This document shows, one piece after another, positions 1 to 9,505 of a DNA stretch of 64,000 nt (positions within the stretch are counted from its first letter, which is position 1; every line of letters starts with the position of its first letter). Made by a program: the position numbers and the translations under genes. Location of the stretch: assembly GCA_022414725.1 (NCBI GenBank), contig CM039464.1:9293527-9357526 (forward strand), written 5' to 3'. The stretch is from Microglena sp. YARC (Eukaryota; Chlorophyta; Chlorophyceae; Chlamydomonadales; Chlamydomonadaceae). The notes below the pieces were generated by a model. The model saw only the letters and a program-made list of their open reading frames with translations, was not told the origin of the DNA and ran no database searches.

Positions 1-1165
1 ATCATCATCATCAAGGGTGCACAAGCAGGAGGTACAGAATCATCATCATCATCATCAAGGGTGCACAAGCAGGAGGTACAGAATCATCATCATCATCATC
101 AAGGGTGCACAAGCAGGAGGTACAGAATCATCATCATCATCATCAAGGGTGCACAAGCAGGAGGTACAGAATCATCATCATCATCCAGGGTGCACAAGCA
201 GGAGGTACAGAATCATCATCATCATCATCAAGGGTGCACAAGCAGGAGGTACAGAATCATCATCATCATCATCATCAAGGGTGCACAAGCAGGAGGTACA
301 GAATCATCATCATCATCATCAAGGGTGCACAAGCAGGAGGTACAGAATCATCATCATCATCATCAAGGGTGCACAAGCAGGAGGTACAGAATCATCATCA
401 TCATCATCATCAAGGGTGCACAAGCAGGAGGTACAGAATCATCCATCATCATCATCAAAGGGTGCACAAGCAGGAGGTACAGAATCATCATCATCATCAT
501 CAAGGGTGCACAAGCAGGAGGTACAGAATCATCATCATCATCATCAAGGGTGCACAAGCAGGAGGTACAGATCATCATCATCATCAGGGTGTACAGAAAT
601 CATCATCATCATCAAGGGTGCACAAGCAGGAGGTACAGAAATCATCATCATCATCAAGGGTGCACAAGCAGGAGGTACAGTCATCATCATCAAGGGTGCA
701 CAAGCAGGAGGGTACAGAATCATCATCATCATCAAGGGTGCACAAGCAGGAGGTACAGAATTATCATCATCATCATCAAGGGTGCACAAGCAGGAGGTAC
801 AGAATCATCATCATCATCAAGGGTGCACAAGCAGGAGGTACAGAATCATCATCATCATCATCAAAGGGTGCACAAGCAGGAGGTACAGATCATCATCATC
901 ATCATCAAGTGCACAAGCAGGAGGAACAGAATCATCATCATCATCAAGGGTGCACAAGCAGGAGGGAATCATCATCATCATCATCAAGGTGCACAAGCAG
1001 GAGGTACAGAATCATCATCATCATCAGGTGCCAAGCATCATCATCATCATCATCATCAAGGGTGCACAAGCAGGAGGTACAGAATCATCATCATCATCAT
1101 GATCATCAAGGGTGCACAAGCAGGAGGTATAGAATCATCATCAGCAGCAGCAGCAGCAAGGGTGC
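1..1165. repeat. Compound minisatellite, about 44-bp unit with (ATC)n core
   Basis: About 26 head-to-tail copies of a unit made of a 26-bp constant part (AAGGGTGCACAAGCAGGAGG followed by TACAGA) and a variable run of 4 to 8 ATC triplets. Units are mostly 41 to 47 bp, so the frame rotates from copy to copy. No unit contains a stop in any forward frame, so three overlapping ORFs of about 360 to 385 codons exist, each reading His, Ile and Ser runs in turn. That is expected from the repeat and is not evidence of coding. The array starts before the window and ends at a short (CAG)n run at 1142-1159. Confidence 0.95.
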
Positions 1166-1350
1166 AGAAGCATCTGTGCAGTAGTCCTTGCCTGCTTCCT
1201 GCCCACAATGTACTTTAGACTATAATGTACTGCCACCTCTTGTACTCGATAACAACACAAAGAGTTTAAAGCTCACTAATTAGTAAAACCACAGTCCTTC
1301 ATTGTGTGATGTGTGATATTCTGATCCTTGCCCTCATGCGTTCCATGCAG
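1166..1350. other. Spacer with candidate 3' splice site
   Basis: No gene is seen. The stretch ends in a pyrimidine-rich run and TCCATGCAG at 1342-1350, a plausible 3' splice site for the reading frame that follows. The frame is closed by a TGA at 1314-1316. Confidence 0.35.
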
Positions 1351-3257
1351 GCAAATATATTTCCTTCCCTCCCCCAAGGAGGAGCACTAGGGCACTGGAT
1401 GTTGGCAACCCCGGTGGTGTTAAGGCACTACAGGTTGGCAGCCCTAGTGGTGTTAAGGCACTACAGGTTGGCAGCCCCAGTGGTGTTAGGGCACTACAGG
1501 TTGGCAACCCCAGGGGTATTAGGGCACTGGATGTTGGCAACCCCAGTGGTGTTAAGGCACTACGGGTCGGCAGCCCCAGTGATCTTAAGGCACTGGATGT
1601 TGACAGCCCCAGCAATGCTAGGGCCATACAGCTTGGCTTCCCTAGTGGTGGAAGGGCCTTGATTAGGGAACTCAAGGCTGGCAGTGGCAGTGGCTCTGGG
1701 GCCCTGGAGGGTGGCAGTGCAGCGTCAACAATCCAGACAAAGGGGCATGAAGAGATGATTGATGACTCAGCACTGCAAGCACAGGAGCCTGAAGAGATGA
1801 TTGATGACTCAGCACAGCAAGCACAGGAGCCTGAAGAGATGATTAATGACTCAGCACTGCAAGCACAGGAAGAAAACTACCTCAAGGTGATGCAATCAGG
1901 CAACAGCCAGGGTATCCCTCCCCAAAGCAACTCCTCGGAGCGTGGCCAAGTCATTGCCACTAGGACAGTGGATGTCGGCCCCAGTGGTGTTGTGGATCTA
2001 GAAGTTGTAGGCGGCAGAGGCAGTGGGGTCCAGGAGGGTGGCAGTGCTGCACTAACGCTGCAAGCACAGGAGGAAAACCACCTCAAGGCGATGCAAGCAG
2101 GCAACAGTCAGGGTATCCCTCCCAAAAGCAACTTCCAGGAGGGTGGCCAAGTCATTGCCAGGAGGACCCAGAAGCTTGGTGGCCCCAGTGGTGTAAGGGA
2201 TCTGGAAGTTGTAGGCGGCTGTGGCACTGGGGTCCAGGGGGACGGCAGTGCTGCTCCAAAACCGCAATCTCAGCAGGAGAACAGCCTTAACGTGATGCAG
2301 GCATCCAACCATCAGGGTATCCCTGCCCAAAGTAATGCCCCGGGGGATGGCCAAGTCATTGCTACTAGGACCCAGGAGCTTGGTGGTCCCAGTGGTGTTA
2401 GGGATCTGGAGGTAGGAGGTGGCAGTGGCGCTGGGGACCTGGAGGGGGACCAAGGCCACATAAAGAGGCAGAGAGAAGCTGCAAGGGGCCAGGAGGAGGG
2501 CCAAGGCCACAAAAAGAGGCAGAGAGAAGCTGCAAGGGATCAGGAGCGGGACCGAGACCTCAAGAGGAAGAAGGACCAACCTGTGAGGGCCCAGCCCCCC
2601 CATGTGGATTGTTCTGAAAGTTTCCCACGGGGTACCGGTACATCAGATGACTTCGCGCTGCAAGGACGTGGGGGAAACTGCCTCAACCTATTGCAAGCAG
2701 GCAACAGTCAGGGCATCCCTCCCCAAAGCAATGTCCTGGAGGTTAGCCAAGTCATTGCCACTGGGGCCCAGAAGCTTGGCAGCCCCAGTGGAGTTAGGGA
2801 CCTGGAGGTTGGCCAAGTCGTTCCCACTGGGGCCCAGAATGTTGGCAGCCCTAGTGGTGTTAGGGACTTGGAGTTTGCCGCTGGAGTTTGCTGGGGAACG
2901 GCCATGGCGCTTACTGGTCGTCCTCCCTCAACAATGCATAGACAGGGTACGTCAGATGAGTCTGCCGCTGGAGTTCGCTGGGGAGTTGCTCACTGCTGTT
3001 CCCCGTCATCCACCCTCAGCATTGCCACTGGGGCCCAGAATATTGGCGGCCCCAGTGGTGTTGGGGACCTAGATTTTGCCGCTGGAGTTTGCTGGGGAAC
3101 GGCCATGGCGCTTACCGGTCGTCCTCCCTCAACAATGCATAGGCAGGGTACGTCAGATGAGTTTGCCGCTGGAGTTCGCTGGGGAGTTGTCCACTGTTGT
3201 TCCCCATCATCCACCCTCAGCATTGCAAGCACGGGGCCCTCAAGAGATCATTCATGA
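1351..3257 (+). CDS. Modular repeat protein, partial (probable exon), function unknown
   Basis: An open frame runs from 1317 to a TGA at 3255-3257 without a convincing first ATG, so it is probably an internal or terminal exon entered at the AG at 1350; the first in-frame ATG is near 1755. The product has three repeat classes. First come seven or eight 11-residue units of the type KALQVGSPSGV (1389-1640). Then three 15-residue acidic units around EEMIDDSA follow (about 1750-1870). Then four units of about 67 residues each carry a QEEN-x-LKxMQAGNSQGIP block and a GGPSGVRDLEVVGG block. A Lys/Arg/Glu-rich stretch near 2450-2580 could be a nuclear signal or coiled coil. I recognise no family. Period constancy (201-204 bp) and preserved frame across units argue for selection on the protein. 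It may be truncated by a frame change, because module sequence continues past the stop. Confidence 0.55.
1389..1640 (+). repeat. 33-bp tandem repeat inside the modular protein
   Basis: Seven to eight copies of GGCACTACAGGTTGGCAGCC plus CCAGTGGTGTTAA, period 33 bp, so each copy adds 11 residues without breaking frame. The same GSPSGVR core recurs in the longer downstream modules. Confidence 0.85.
2826..3227 (+). repeat. 201-bp direct tandem duplication within the CDS
   Basis: Copy 1 at 2826-3026 and copy 2 at 3027-3227 differ by about a dozen substitutions and no net indel, so the duplication is in frame (67 codons). The encoded unit contains an AAGVCWGTAMALTGRPPSTM segment and a CCSPSSTLSIA segment. 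Confidence 0.85.
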
Positions 3258-3279
3258 CGTACATGCAAGATGAACTCTT

Positions 3280-3475
3280 GCAATTGTTGGAGGAGAACTG
3301 CCTCAATGTGATGCATACATGTACTGCCTCAATGTGTTGCATGCATGTACTGCCTTAATGTGATGCATTTACTGCCTCAATGTGTTGCATGTATCATGTA
3401 ATGCCCAATGTGTTGCATCCTTCATGTACTACCTCAATGTGTTGGATGCATCATGTACTGCCTCCAATATTTTTT
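3280..3475 (+). repeat. 26-bp minisatellite derived from a decayed coding module
   Basis: Six or seven imperfect copies of ACTGCCTCAATGTGTTGCAT plus GCATGT. The first copy is preceded by GGAGGAGAACTGCCTCAATG, which reads EENCLNVM in one frame and is clearly the start of the 67-residue module used upstream. The array therefore looks like an over-replicated fragment of that module lying beyond the stop codon. Confidence 0.75.
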
Positions 3476-3600
3476 GGGGTTTACTTGAGTTGTTACATGG
3501 CTCTGGAGCCAACTCTGGGCTGCTCACCATCTGCCAAGCCCCCCTGTGTGATACCCACAGAAACCAGGGAGCACTTGAAGGCCTAGGTAGTGATTTAAGG
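3476..3600 (+). repeat. Dispersed repeat R1, copy a
   Basis: Contains TTGAGTTGTTACATGGCTCT and GCCAACTCTGGGCTGCTCAC. Related copies are at 4408-4470, 14254-14455 (opposite strand) and 47038-47112. The best match is to the 14.3-kb copy over about 120 bp. Class unknown (SINE- or MITE-like); no terminal repeats found. Confidence 0.65.
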
Positions 3601-3617
3601 TAGAGGCCCTGTGAGGA

Positions 3618-3860
3618 GGGGGGGGGGGGGGGGGGGGTAAAAGCTTCTTTCTGGGCAGGAGGTACCACCGGTAGTGATCTAAGTTGAGATTCCGAGAAGA
3701 TAAATTAACAGTAACAGGGGAGACAATGGAACGAATGATGGCAGATAGTAGCCGAGGTGGGGATCGAAGGTAGAGGGGGGGGGGGGGGGGGGAGGATAAA
3801 AGCTTATTTTCGGGCAGTGGGTTCTACCGGCAGTGATATAAGTTGAGATTTTCTGATTAT
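3618..3860. repeat. Tandem duplication built around poly(G) tracts
   Basis: Two copies about 159 bp apart. Each has a G run (20 G at 3618-3637; 18 G at 3775-3792) followed by TAAAAGCTTNTTTNNGGGCAG, a GGTNNTACCGGNAGTGAT block and AAGTTGAGATT. The G run is at the same position in both copies. Confidence 0.8.
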
Positions 3861-4870
3861 TTACATGAACCCCTTTAGTGGGGGCGATAGCCCCCATGTT
3901 CACCCGTATATATGTGTTGGTGTTGGTGTTAGTTTGTTTCATCCGTTTGTTTGCCTGTCACCCTGAGCACTATTTGGGGGGATCTTTGGCACCCTTTCGG
4001 CAACCTGTATATATGCCAAATAAAAAGGTGACCAAGACCTCCCAAAAAACAAATTGAAAATTAGAACATCCAAGTAAGTCACACTGCCGGGTACAGTTGA
4101 CCCTACTAAGGACGAAGACCTCCCAAATTACTAGTGCCTGGCCCTAGCTCTGAGGTTAGAAAGCCTGGCTTCAGCCACATTTTATGTCAAGTGAATTAGA
4201 ACTTACGAATTATTGTAGGAGTGGCACCACCATTCGAACTGAATCCTCCGTGTCGCTGGTTTGTGTCGGGAGACCCACCTCCTGGGGTGAAAGTCCTTTC
4301 ACAACTAAAAAAAAAGTGGTCCTCCTGTTGCTTAGGCAGCTCAATCCTTCCCGGTGTCACTCCCAGATGTTCTCAATGCCATTTTTCCATGTCGGTTGCC
4401 ACACACATATTATTTGAATTGTTACATGTTTCTTCAGCCAACTCAGGGCTGCTCATCGGCAGTAAAAAAAGTATTACCAGGAAAATGTAAACGCGAACAA
4501 ATCACTTTTTATCTTTTTATTTTTCATTTTCTCCTCTTCTCCTTAACTGCAAAAACAGAACTCACAAAAAGCCTGTTCATACCTATCAAAAAAAAACTTC
4601 ATCCAGTCTCTTCTTACATTCATGAATGAACAAAGGAAGCTTCTCTCGACCTTTAACTTCTGGATTGCGCATCAGGTAATCTAGAGGAATTATTTTGCTC
4701 TCCGATTGGGAAATCGGGTTCTGAAATTGAAATTGAAATTGTTACATCCGTGTAGAACCGTTACTCACAGGACGTGAAGTTTAGGACACCATAGCGTAAG
4801 CCGGAGCTAGCTATAGTCACCGTAGGACCATCTCAGTAAAAAGAATTACCAACTACATCATACCAGTGCA
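3861..4870. other. Non-coding spacer with R1 fragments
   Basis: No gene recognised. It is AT-rich, with several short A runs and small forward ORFs that lack codon structure. It holds an R1 fragment at 4408-4470 (TTTGAATTGTTACATGTTTC then GCCAACTCAGGGCTGCTCAT) and a weaker R1-like head near 4722-4750 (three ATTGAA units followed by ATTGTTACAT). Confidence 0.5.
4408..4470 (+). repeat. Dispersed repeat R1, copy b (partial)
   Basis: Shares the ATTGTTACATG head and the CAGCCAACTCAGGGCTGCTC block with copies a and c. It ends in GGCAGTAAAAAAAGTATTACCAG, which resembles the tail of the 47-kb copy. Truncated compared with copy a. Confidence 0.6.
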
Positions 4871-4960
4871 GCTTAATACGGGGTTTTTTCACCCCGGTTG
4901 GGAAGCACCGGCACAATACAGCTGGTAAGACAAAACCTGAGAGGGGGGACGGTCTGTGTG

Positions 4961-5602
4961 CTAGTCCCCGGGTATCGACCCGGGGTTTGCTTCCATAAAG
5001 CGTCTGCACTGTAAAATACTCTGAAAGCTAGTAATGGTGTGAGAGTGGACTGTGTCTGCCAGTTTGAGGGCACAGGTTCTCTGGAGTCCAAGAGTGGTCA
5101 TAGAAGTCAAAAAAGAGGTAGGAATAGTACCAGTTGTTCCAACGGTGATAACTTCATAATGAACAAGGTATCCAGCCGATCGGAGGCCATTTACTAATTC
5201 AACATGCTGGGCGTGTTTAGTGATAAACTTAGTAGCATGGTTGGTATCAGAGCAGTATCCAAGCTCAAGAACCCAGAGTTCTTTATCAGACATACAGGTA
5301 GGGGAGTCTATGTCAGGTAGGACGGCAAGATCAGGTCTCATTCTCTTCCAGTCCGCTACAGTAATAGTGGAGGGGCGTAACCAGTCAGGGAGACGTTTGC
5401 CCAGGACCCCCCTGGGGAGGTCCTCTTCCTTGCCAGCGTCCATGATCATGCTGCGGGATCCCAGGGCGCCGGTGCAAATGGCCTTGTGGATGAGTCGCAC
5501 TGCGGCGTCATGTCTCTTGATATAGAGCCCCTTGAAAGTCAGGTGTGTGCAGCCCGCCAGGATGTGGCCCGCTCCGTCCTCACAGGTGTGGCAATTGGGC
5601 AT
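4961..5602 (-). pseudogene. Retroelement ORF, zinc motif and endonuclease-like C-terminus
   Basis: C-terminal part of a non-LTR-type retroelement polyprotein on the minus strand. It opens with CHTCEDGAGHILAGC (C-X2-C-X5-H-X4-C). A region follows with PDLAVLPD, then VLELGYCSD, a K and QH pair, and HYEVITVGTTGTI. The order zinc knuckle, then P-D, then a buried-strand acidic residue, then K, is that of restriction-like endonucleases at the C-terminus of R2-type elements; this is inference from layout, not a full match. The frame differs from the RNase H part just upstream, so a frame break lies near 5600. Ends at a stop at 4961; about 90 bp of possible 3' UTR follows. Confidence 0.55.
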
Positions 5603-6420
5603 AGGGAGTTCGTGGGGGGGTGAGTGCTGGTAACATAAGGGAGTTTCCAGCGGAATGCAAGTTTACGGTTCCATAGTCTACCCCAGCGGGCTTTAAGGAT
5701 GTGGAATTTAGTTTTATGTTGGATAAGGGTTGAGGTCCAGAATTTGTTACTTGCTTGAAGTTGGTGGGGAGTGTTATCAGCCCAGGTGTTTGCATAAATC
5801 CCTTTAAGAGGGTGTTGGCCAAGGTGGCAGTTAGTGGGCAGGTTAGAGATGATACCTTGTGTAAGATTAGGTGCTAGGATGCGTGGGGGAATATCTCCCA
5901 TGGGTGTGCGAGGAGGTTTAACTGTGGGCCAGTAAACATTGTGGCGGGGGATTTCCCCAGTGGTGTCAGTAAAATTGGTTAAGGTGGGGTGCTCAGCTGC
6001 TTTGCGTGCCAGAGTGTCTGCTCTGTCATTTCCAAGGATACCTGTGTGGGAACGGACTTTGCAAAGAGTGGTGTGTGAGCCATGCAGGATGCGTTGAATG
6101 AGGTGTTTTTGAATTGATTGCAGTAATTCAGTATGAATAGAACGGGTTGTAGTGGTAGGGTCGTGAATCATTTTTTTATAAGTTGAAGAAGAGCAGAGGC
6201 TGTCTGTATGGAGGGTAAGAGATTTGTCATAATCAATGTTGAGAAGGGCTTGGTGGATGGCTTACCAGTTCTGCCCGGTTGTTAGTTTTGGTGGCCCCTA
6301 TTCCCCCAGGGTTGATGGTGTAACTTTGCCCTGCAGCCGGGACATAGACTGCAGCACCTATTTTGCTAGGATGCCCTGGTTTACCTTTTATTAGACTGCC
6401 ATCTGTGTAGACTGGAGGCC
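5539..6420 (-). pseudogene. Retroelement RNase H domain, frameshifted
   Basis: All four RNase H type 1 acidic positions are recognisable: D in VYTDGS (near 6410), E in NNRAEL (near 6272), D in LHTDS (near 6205), and the SHTGILGNDRAD stretch with the usual His and last Asp (near 6040). The first two lie in a different frame from the last two, with the break at 6262-6270. The following 110 residues (tryptophan-rich, with a RWGRLWNRK stretch) link it to the zinc motif of the next fragment. The element is dead. Its enzyme role would have been degrading RNA of the RNA-DNA hybrid during retrotransposition. Confidence 0.7.
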
Positions 6421-7607
6421 TGAGGAGGGGTAGCTAGGTAAAGACAAGGGTGGGTAATGGTAAGAGGGGAGGAAGGAGGGTGTTGGTGGAGTGGATTTTG
6501 CCAAGGATTTTTGGCAAGAGATTTAAGTTTCCGAGGGTAGGTGATGACAATGTCAGAGAAGGTAAGAGTGGGAGGTGGTGTGATAGTAGAGGGCTCCCAG
6601 GATGAGGAAAGGCTTTGCATGTAGTATGTCCATTGGTCAATAAAATCTGGAAGTTTAGGAAAGTAAGTAGCTTGGCTGTGGGGGTTGCATATAAGAATGA
6701 GATGTAGTTTTTGAGTGGAGGGTGGAGTGTGAGATTTGCTGCCAAGCCAAATTTCAGAGGTAGTATAAAATTCAGACTGTGGTCTAGAGTCAATATAGTG
6801 AATCCAGGAGTGATGGAGAAGAGTTTTGTAAGGGGCAGCAAGATCATCAGGGAGGAGCATCAGGGTGCAGGTAGGTCTGAGAGTATTTTCAGCATGGTCA
6901 GCACTGTCTAGGGCCCACCTTAGAGCTTGGTGTGCTTGTTTGGTGGAGTTGGGAACGTCCACCAGTGAGCCCCCAGTCCAGGTGGTAAGAAAGGGGTCTT
7001 GGTTGGAGCCAAAGAGCTGGTCAGCAGGGCTGGTAGAAGAGAAGCTGGTGAGGCTTTGGTCGTAGCTATGGGGTTTAGGAGTACGATGGTGAGTAATGCC
7101 CAGAGCAGCTGCTGCTTGGTAGAGAAAAGGAGAAAGAATGTTGGTGGGGGCAGGGGCAGCTCTGTATCTGGTGAAGAGGGCAGCTAAGTCAGTGTGATAT
7201 GTTCCTCCTTGAGTCAGTTGGTTCCATTTGGTAGGGTGGTGGTTTTTAAAATGGTCATAGTTTTGTTTAAGAGAGGTGAGTCTGTCGTTGGGTATGTGCC
7301 CAAGACAGTGACCAGTGGGGTTATAAAGATATGAGGCGTTGGTGTGTGTGTGTGTGGATTGGCCATCCAGAGTAGTGAGGATGCCTGTTTGTATAGTGTA
7401 GGCTGAGGGTGGTTGAATGTCCCAGTCTGGGTGCCTGTCGTGTGTGTCAATTTTCAAAAGTTTGTGAACAAGGTTATGGTTGTCAGCATTAAATCCTGGA
7501 GAGGTGGCCCATTGGCCTTGTTGCTGGAGGTTAGTGAGTTGGATGTCCTTCCTGGGGTTGAGGTGTGTGGTTGTTGGGTTCTGATACTTTCTTCTCGAAT
7601 TCAGCAA
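6381..7607 (-). pseudogene. Retroelement-associated ORF of 408 codons, unrecognised
   Basis: Long minus-strand ORF directly upstream of the RNase H part and out of frame with it; its last residues overlap the start of the RNase H domain. It is rich in Thr, Pro, His and Asn. A better structured core (about 7000-6650) contains WTGGSLVDVP, ALRWALDSADHAENT, TLMLLPDDLAAPYKTLLHH and LILICNP. I see no reverse transcriptase signature (no F/Y-x-DD with the expected surroundings), so it is not the RT domain. Probably part of the same polyprotein, of unknown function. Confidence 0.5.
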
Positions 7608-8130
7608 TTTTTAATTCTAAAATTTGTTGCGTCTCAGGCAGCAGAGTTGGGAGTCCTCCTGAAGTACCCATGTCAGCCCTAAGAAAACCAGCCACCAGCG
7701 AAGACAAGTGTTGCATTTGTAGATTGAGGGGTGAAGCAAGTCATAGCACGACGTGGTGGGGGATCACGGCCACGCGGGGCCTCGTCAGATTGGTGAGTGG
7801 GTCTGAGGATGGGTGATTCGGTGGATGGATGGCTGGCAGACTTCTTCAAAACGTTACGGTTCATGTCTCAAACGCAGATTTTGTAGGGTCCAATAAGCTG
7901 CAAAATAACATTTGGCTCGTGAAACGTAACTTGTAAGAATACCAGTAAGTGCGTCTCAGATCGTAGATTTTGAAGTTCCCTGGAACAAACCTTGAGGGTT
8001 GACGTATGGGAGGGCAGGCGAATGGACGGATGGAACTGTACGTTGTGGTGTACTGCTAGTGCTACGTACTACTACTGTTCCACACTCATAGGGGCTGTGT
8101 GATGGCCTTTAAACACTAAGTGCAAACCTG
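7608..8130. other. Spacer, possible 5' remnant of the minus-strand retroelement
   Basis: Two short minus-strand ORFs (7531-7716 and 7679-7864) overlap here. One contains LPETQQILELKIAEFEKKV, a possible short coiled coil. No domain is recognised and no target site duplication could be paired with the 3' end near 4870. Confidence 0.3.
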
Positions 8131-8135
8131 TCCCG

Positions 8136-8190
8136 GGGTACTTAGTCTCTTTAGCCTATTTGACCTACCCCTGGACTGTAACATAAACAC
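8136..8190 (+). repeat. Dispersed repeat R2, partial copy
   Basis: TACTTAGTCTCTTTAGCCTA, then TTTGACCTACCCCTGGACTG and TAACA. It matches the 3' end of the two fuller R2 copies at 8270-8440 and 46605-46790. Confidence 0.6.
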
Positions 8191-8269
8191 ACACGTAGTC
8201 AAAGAGATTGCACCAAGCATTTGTCGAAGAATCACACAATTGAATTATCTTCCCATTTTGGATGATGAT

Positions 8270-8440
8270 ATAGTTATAATCGTATTATTAAATTATCGCT
8301 GTAGCACAAACTCAGGGCCCCTCGGTAAAAACGAATGTTTTGAGGCTCAATTTCGTCAATGCCGTTTTCTTTTTAAGCCCTACCTATCACGGTGGGGCAA
8401 GTCCCTTAGGCCTATTTGGCCTACCCCTGGACTGCAACAC
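8270..8440 (+). repeat. Dispersed repeat R2, copy a
   Basis: Shares an ordered series of blocks with 46605-46790: a TTATTA...TGTAGCACNAACT head, TNGGNCCCTCG, GGTAAAA-CGA, GCTGTTTTTCTTTTTA-like, CCCTTAGGCCTATTTGGCCT and ACCCCTGGACTGCAACA. No coding capacity and no terminal repeats noticed. Confidence 0.7.
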
Positions 8441-9505
8441 ACATACCGGTACGTACAACGTAAACCGTACAATTAAAATATATTAATATCCCTCACAGGA
8501 GGTCGGGTCTTATTTTCTAATCAATTCCCCACAACTTTCAGCTCTCTTAATGTGCGCAATTGAAAATTCGCCAAGTGCCAAGTCAACGGAATTCGTCGAT
8601 GTCCTGCGCTGCGCGGGGGGGTCCGCCCCCCAGCCTTGCTGACGTCGACGATATCGTTCAAGGCGTAGTCAAGCGCGCTTGCAAGCGTTGCCCCTCCGAG
8701 AACTCCGAAGCCACGTGCCCGTGCTGCTTGTTGAGGAGAAAGTTTATATATAGTTGGCAGGTTTCGTCTTAGTCGCCTACTGGCGGCGGAAGGACGCATG
8801 CAATGAGGGGAATTATTGCATGTGATAGCTCAAATTCAATGCTTCTTTGGGGTTTCTTCAAACAAGAACTCTGTGATTCTTCGTGGTGATGAAAACCAGA
8901 ACTCAGCGATTTTTCCTGATGAAAACCGGAAGATATCAATATCCATTACTAATTATATATTAATTTATAAGAATGCAATACACTTCCGTGGTGCAGAACC
9001 GTGGCAATACACTTCCGTAGCTCCAAAATGCCCTTTCGCTCCAAATCCTTCACACCGCCGCCTAACCTGACTAATTGCATAACACAATTGTTGCTCTTTG
9101 TCCATTCACTGCCTTCGAGGTTTGTGTTTGAGCGGCAGCTTCGTTTTTGCTCGTGTGGCTCTGTCGTGCGACACGTCATTCGTCTGGTCAGCCAGCTAGA
9201 GTCGAACAGTCGCTGCTCTTGGAACCAGTTTAGTTGAATTTATTCTGGTGCACAATCAGTGTAGGGGCAAAAATTCTTCTTCTCGAAACCCCTGCCTCGG
9301 ACTTCTACCCTGTCAACCGACCTCGATACTGGTTCAACATCGAGCCCTCTCGCGCCTTCCGAAAGCTCGCATCTCTCACAACCTTAGTTCATTCTTTCGC
9401 CGAACTGCCCCAGTAGCCAAGACGGCACCCACAGCGCTGACCGAATAGTGGGAGTGAGCATACTGCTTATCTGACAGATGCATCGCGAGCCTTATATCAT
9501 GTAGA
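8441..9505. other. Upstream region and probable 5' UTR/promoter of gene A
   Basis: A GC-rich patch at 8590-8800 supports a 92-codon minus-strand ORF (8521-8799) that I cannot recognise and do not call. It contains TTTATATATAG near 8743. A direct repeat GCAATACACTTCCGT occurs at about 8964 and 9003. From 9060 the sequence is CpG-rich with no long gene. No clear TATA box could be tied to the gene A start. Confidence 0.3.

Noticed and set aside
17..1218. Three overlapping forward ORFs of 359-385 codons
   Set aside because: All three arise because the minisatellite unit has no stop in any forward frame and rotates frame; no codon bias, start context or splice evidence favours one.
6205..6268. 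Possible intron (GTAAG...CATACAG) inside the RNase H domain
   Set aside because: The sequence between encodes expected RNase H residues, including the LHTDS aspartate, so a frameshift is the better explanation.
8521..8799. 92-codon minus-strand ORF in a GC-rich patch
   Set aside because: No recognisable domain, no splice or promoter support; GC-rich sequence opens frames by chance.
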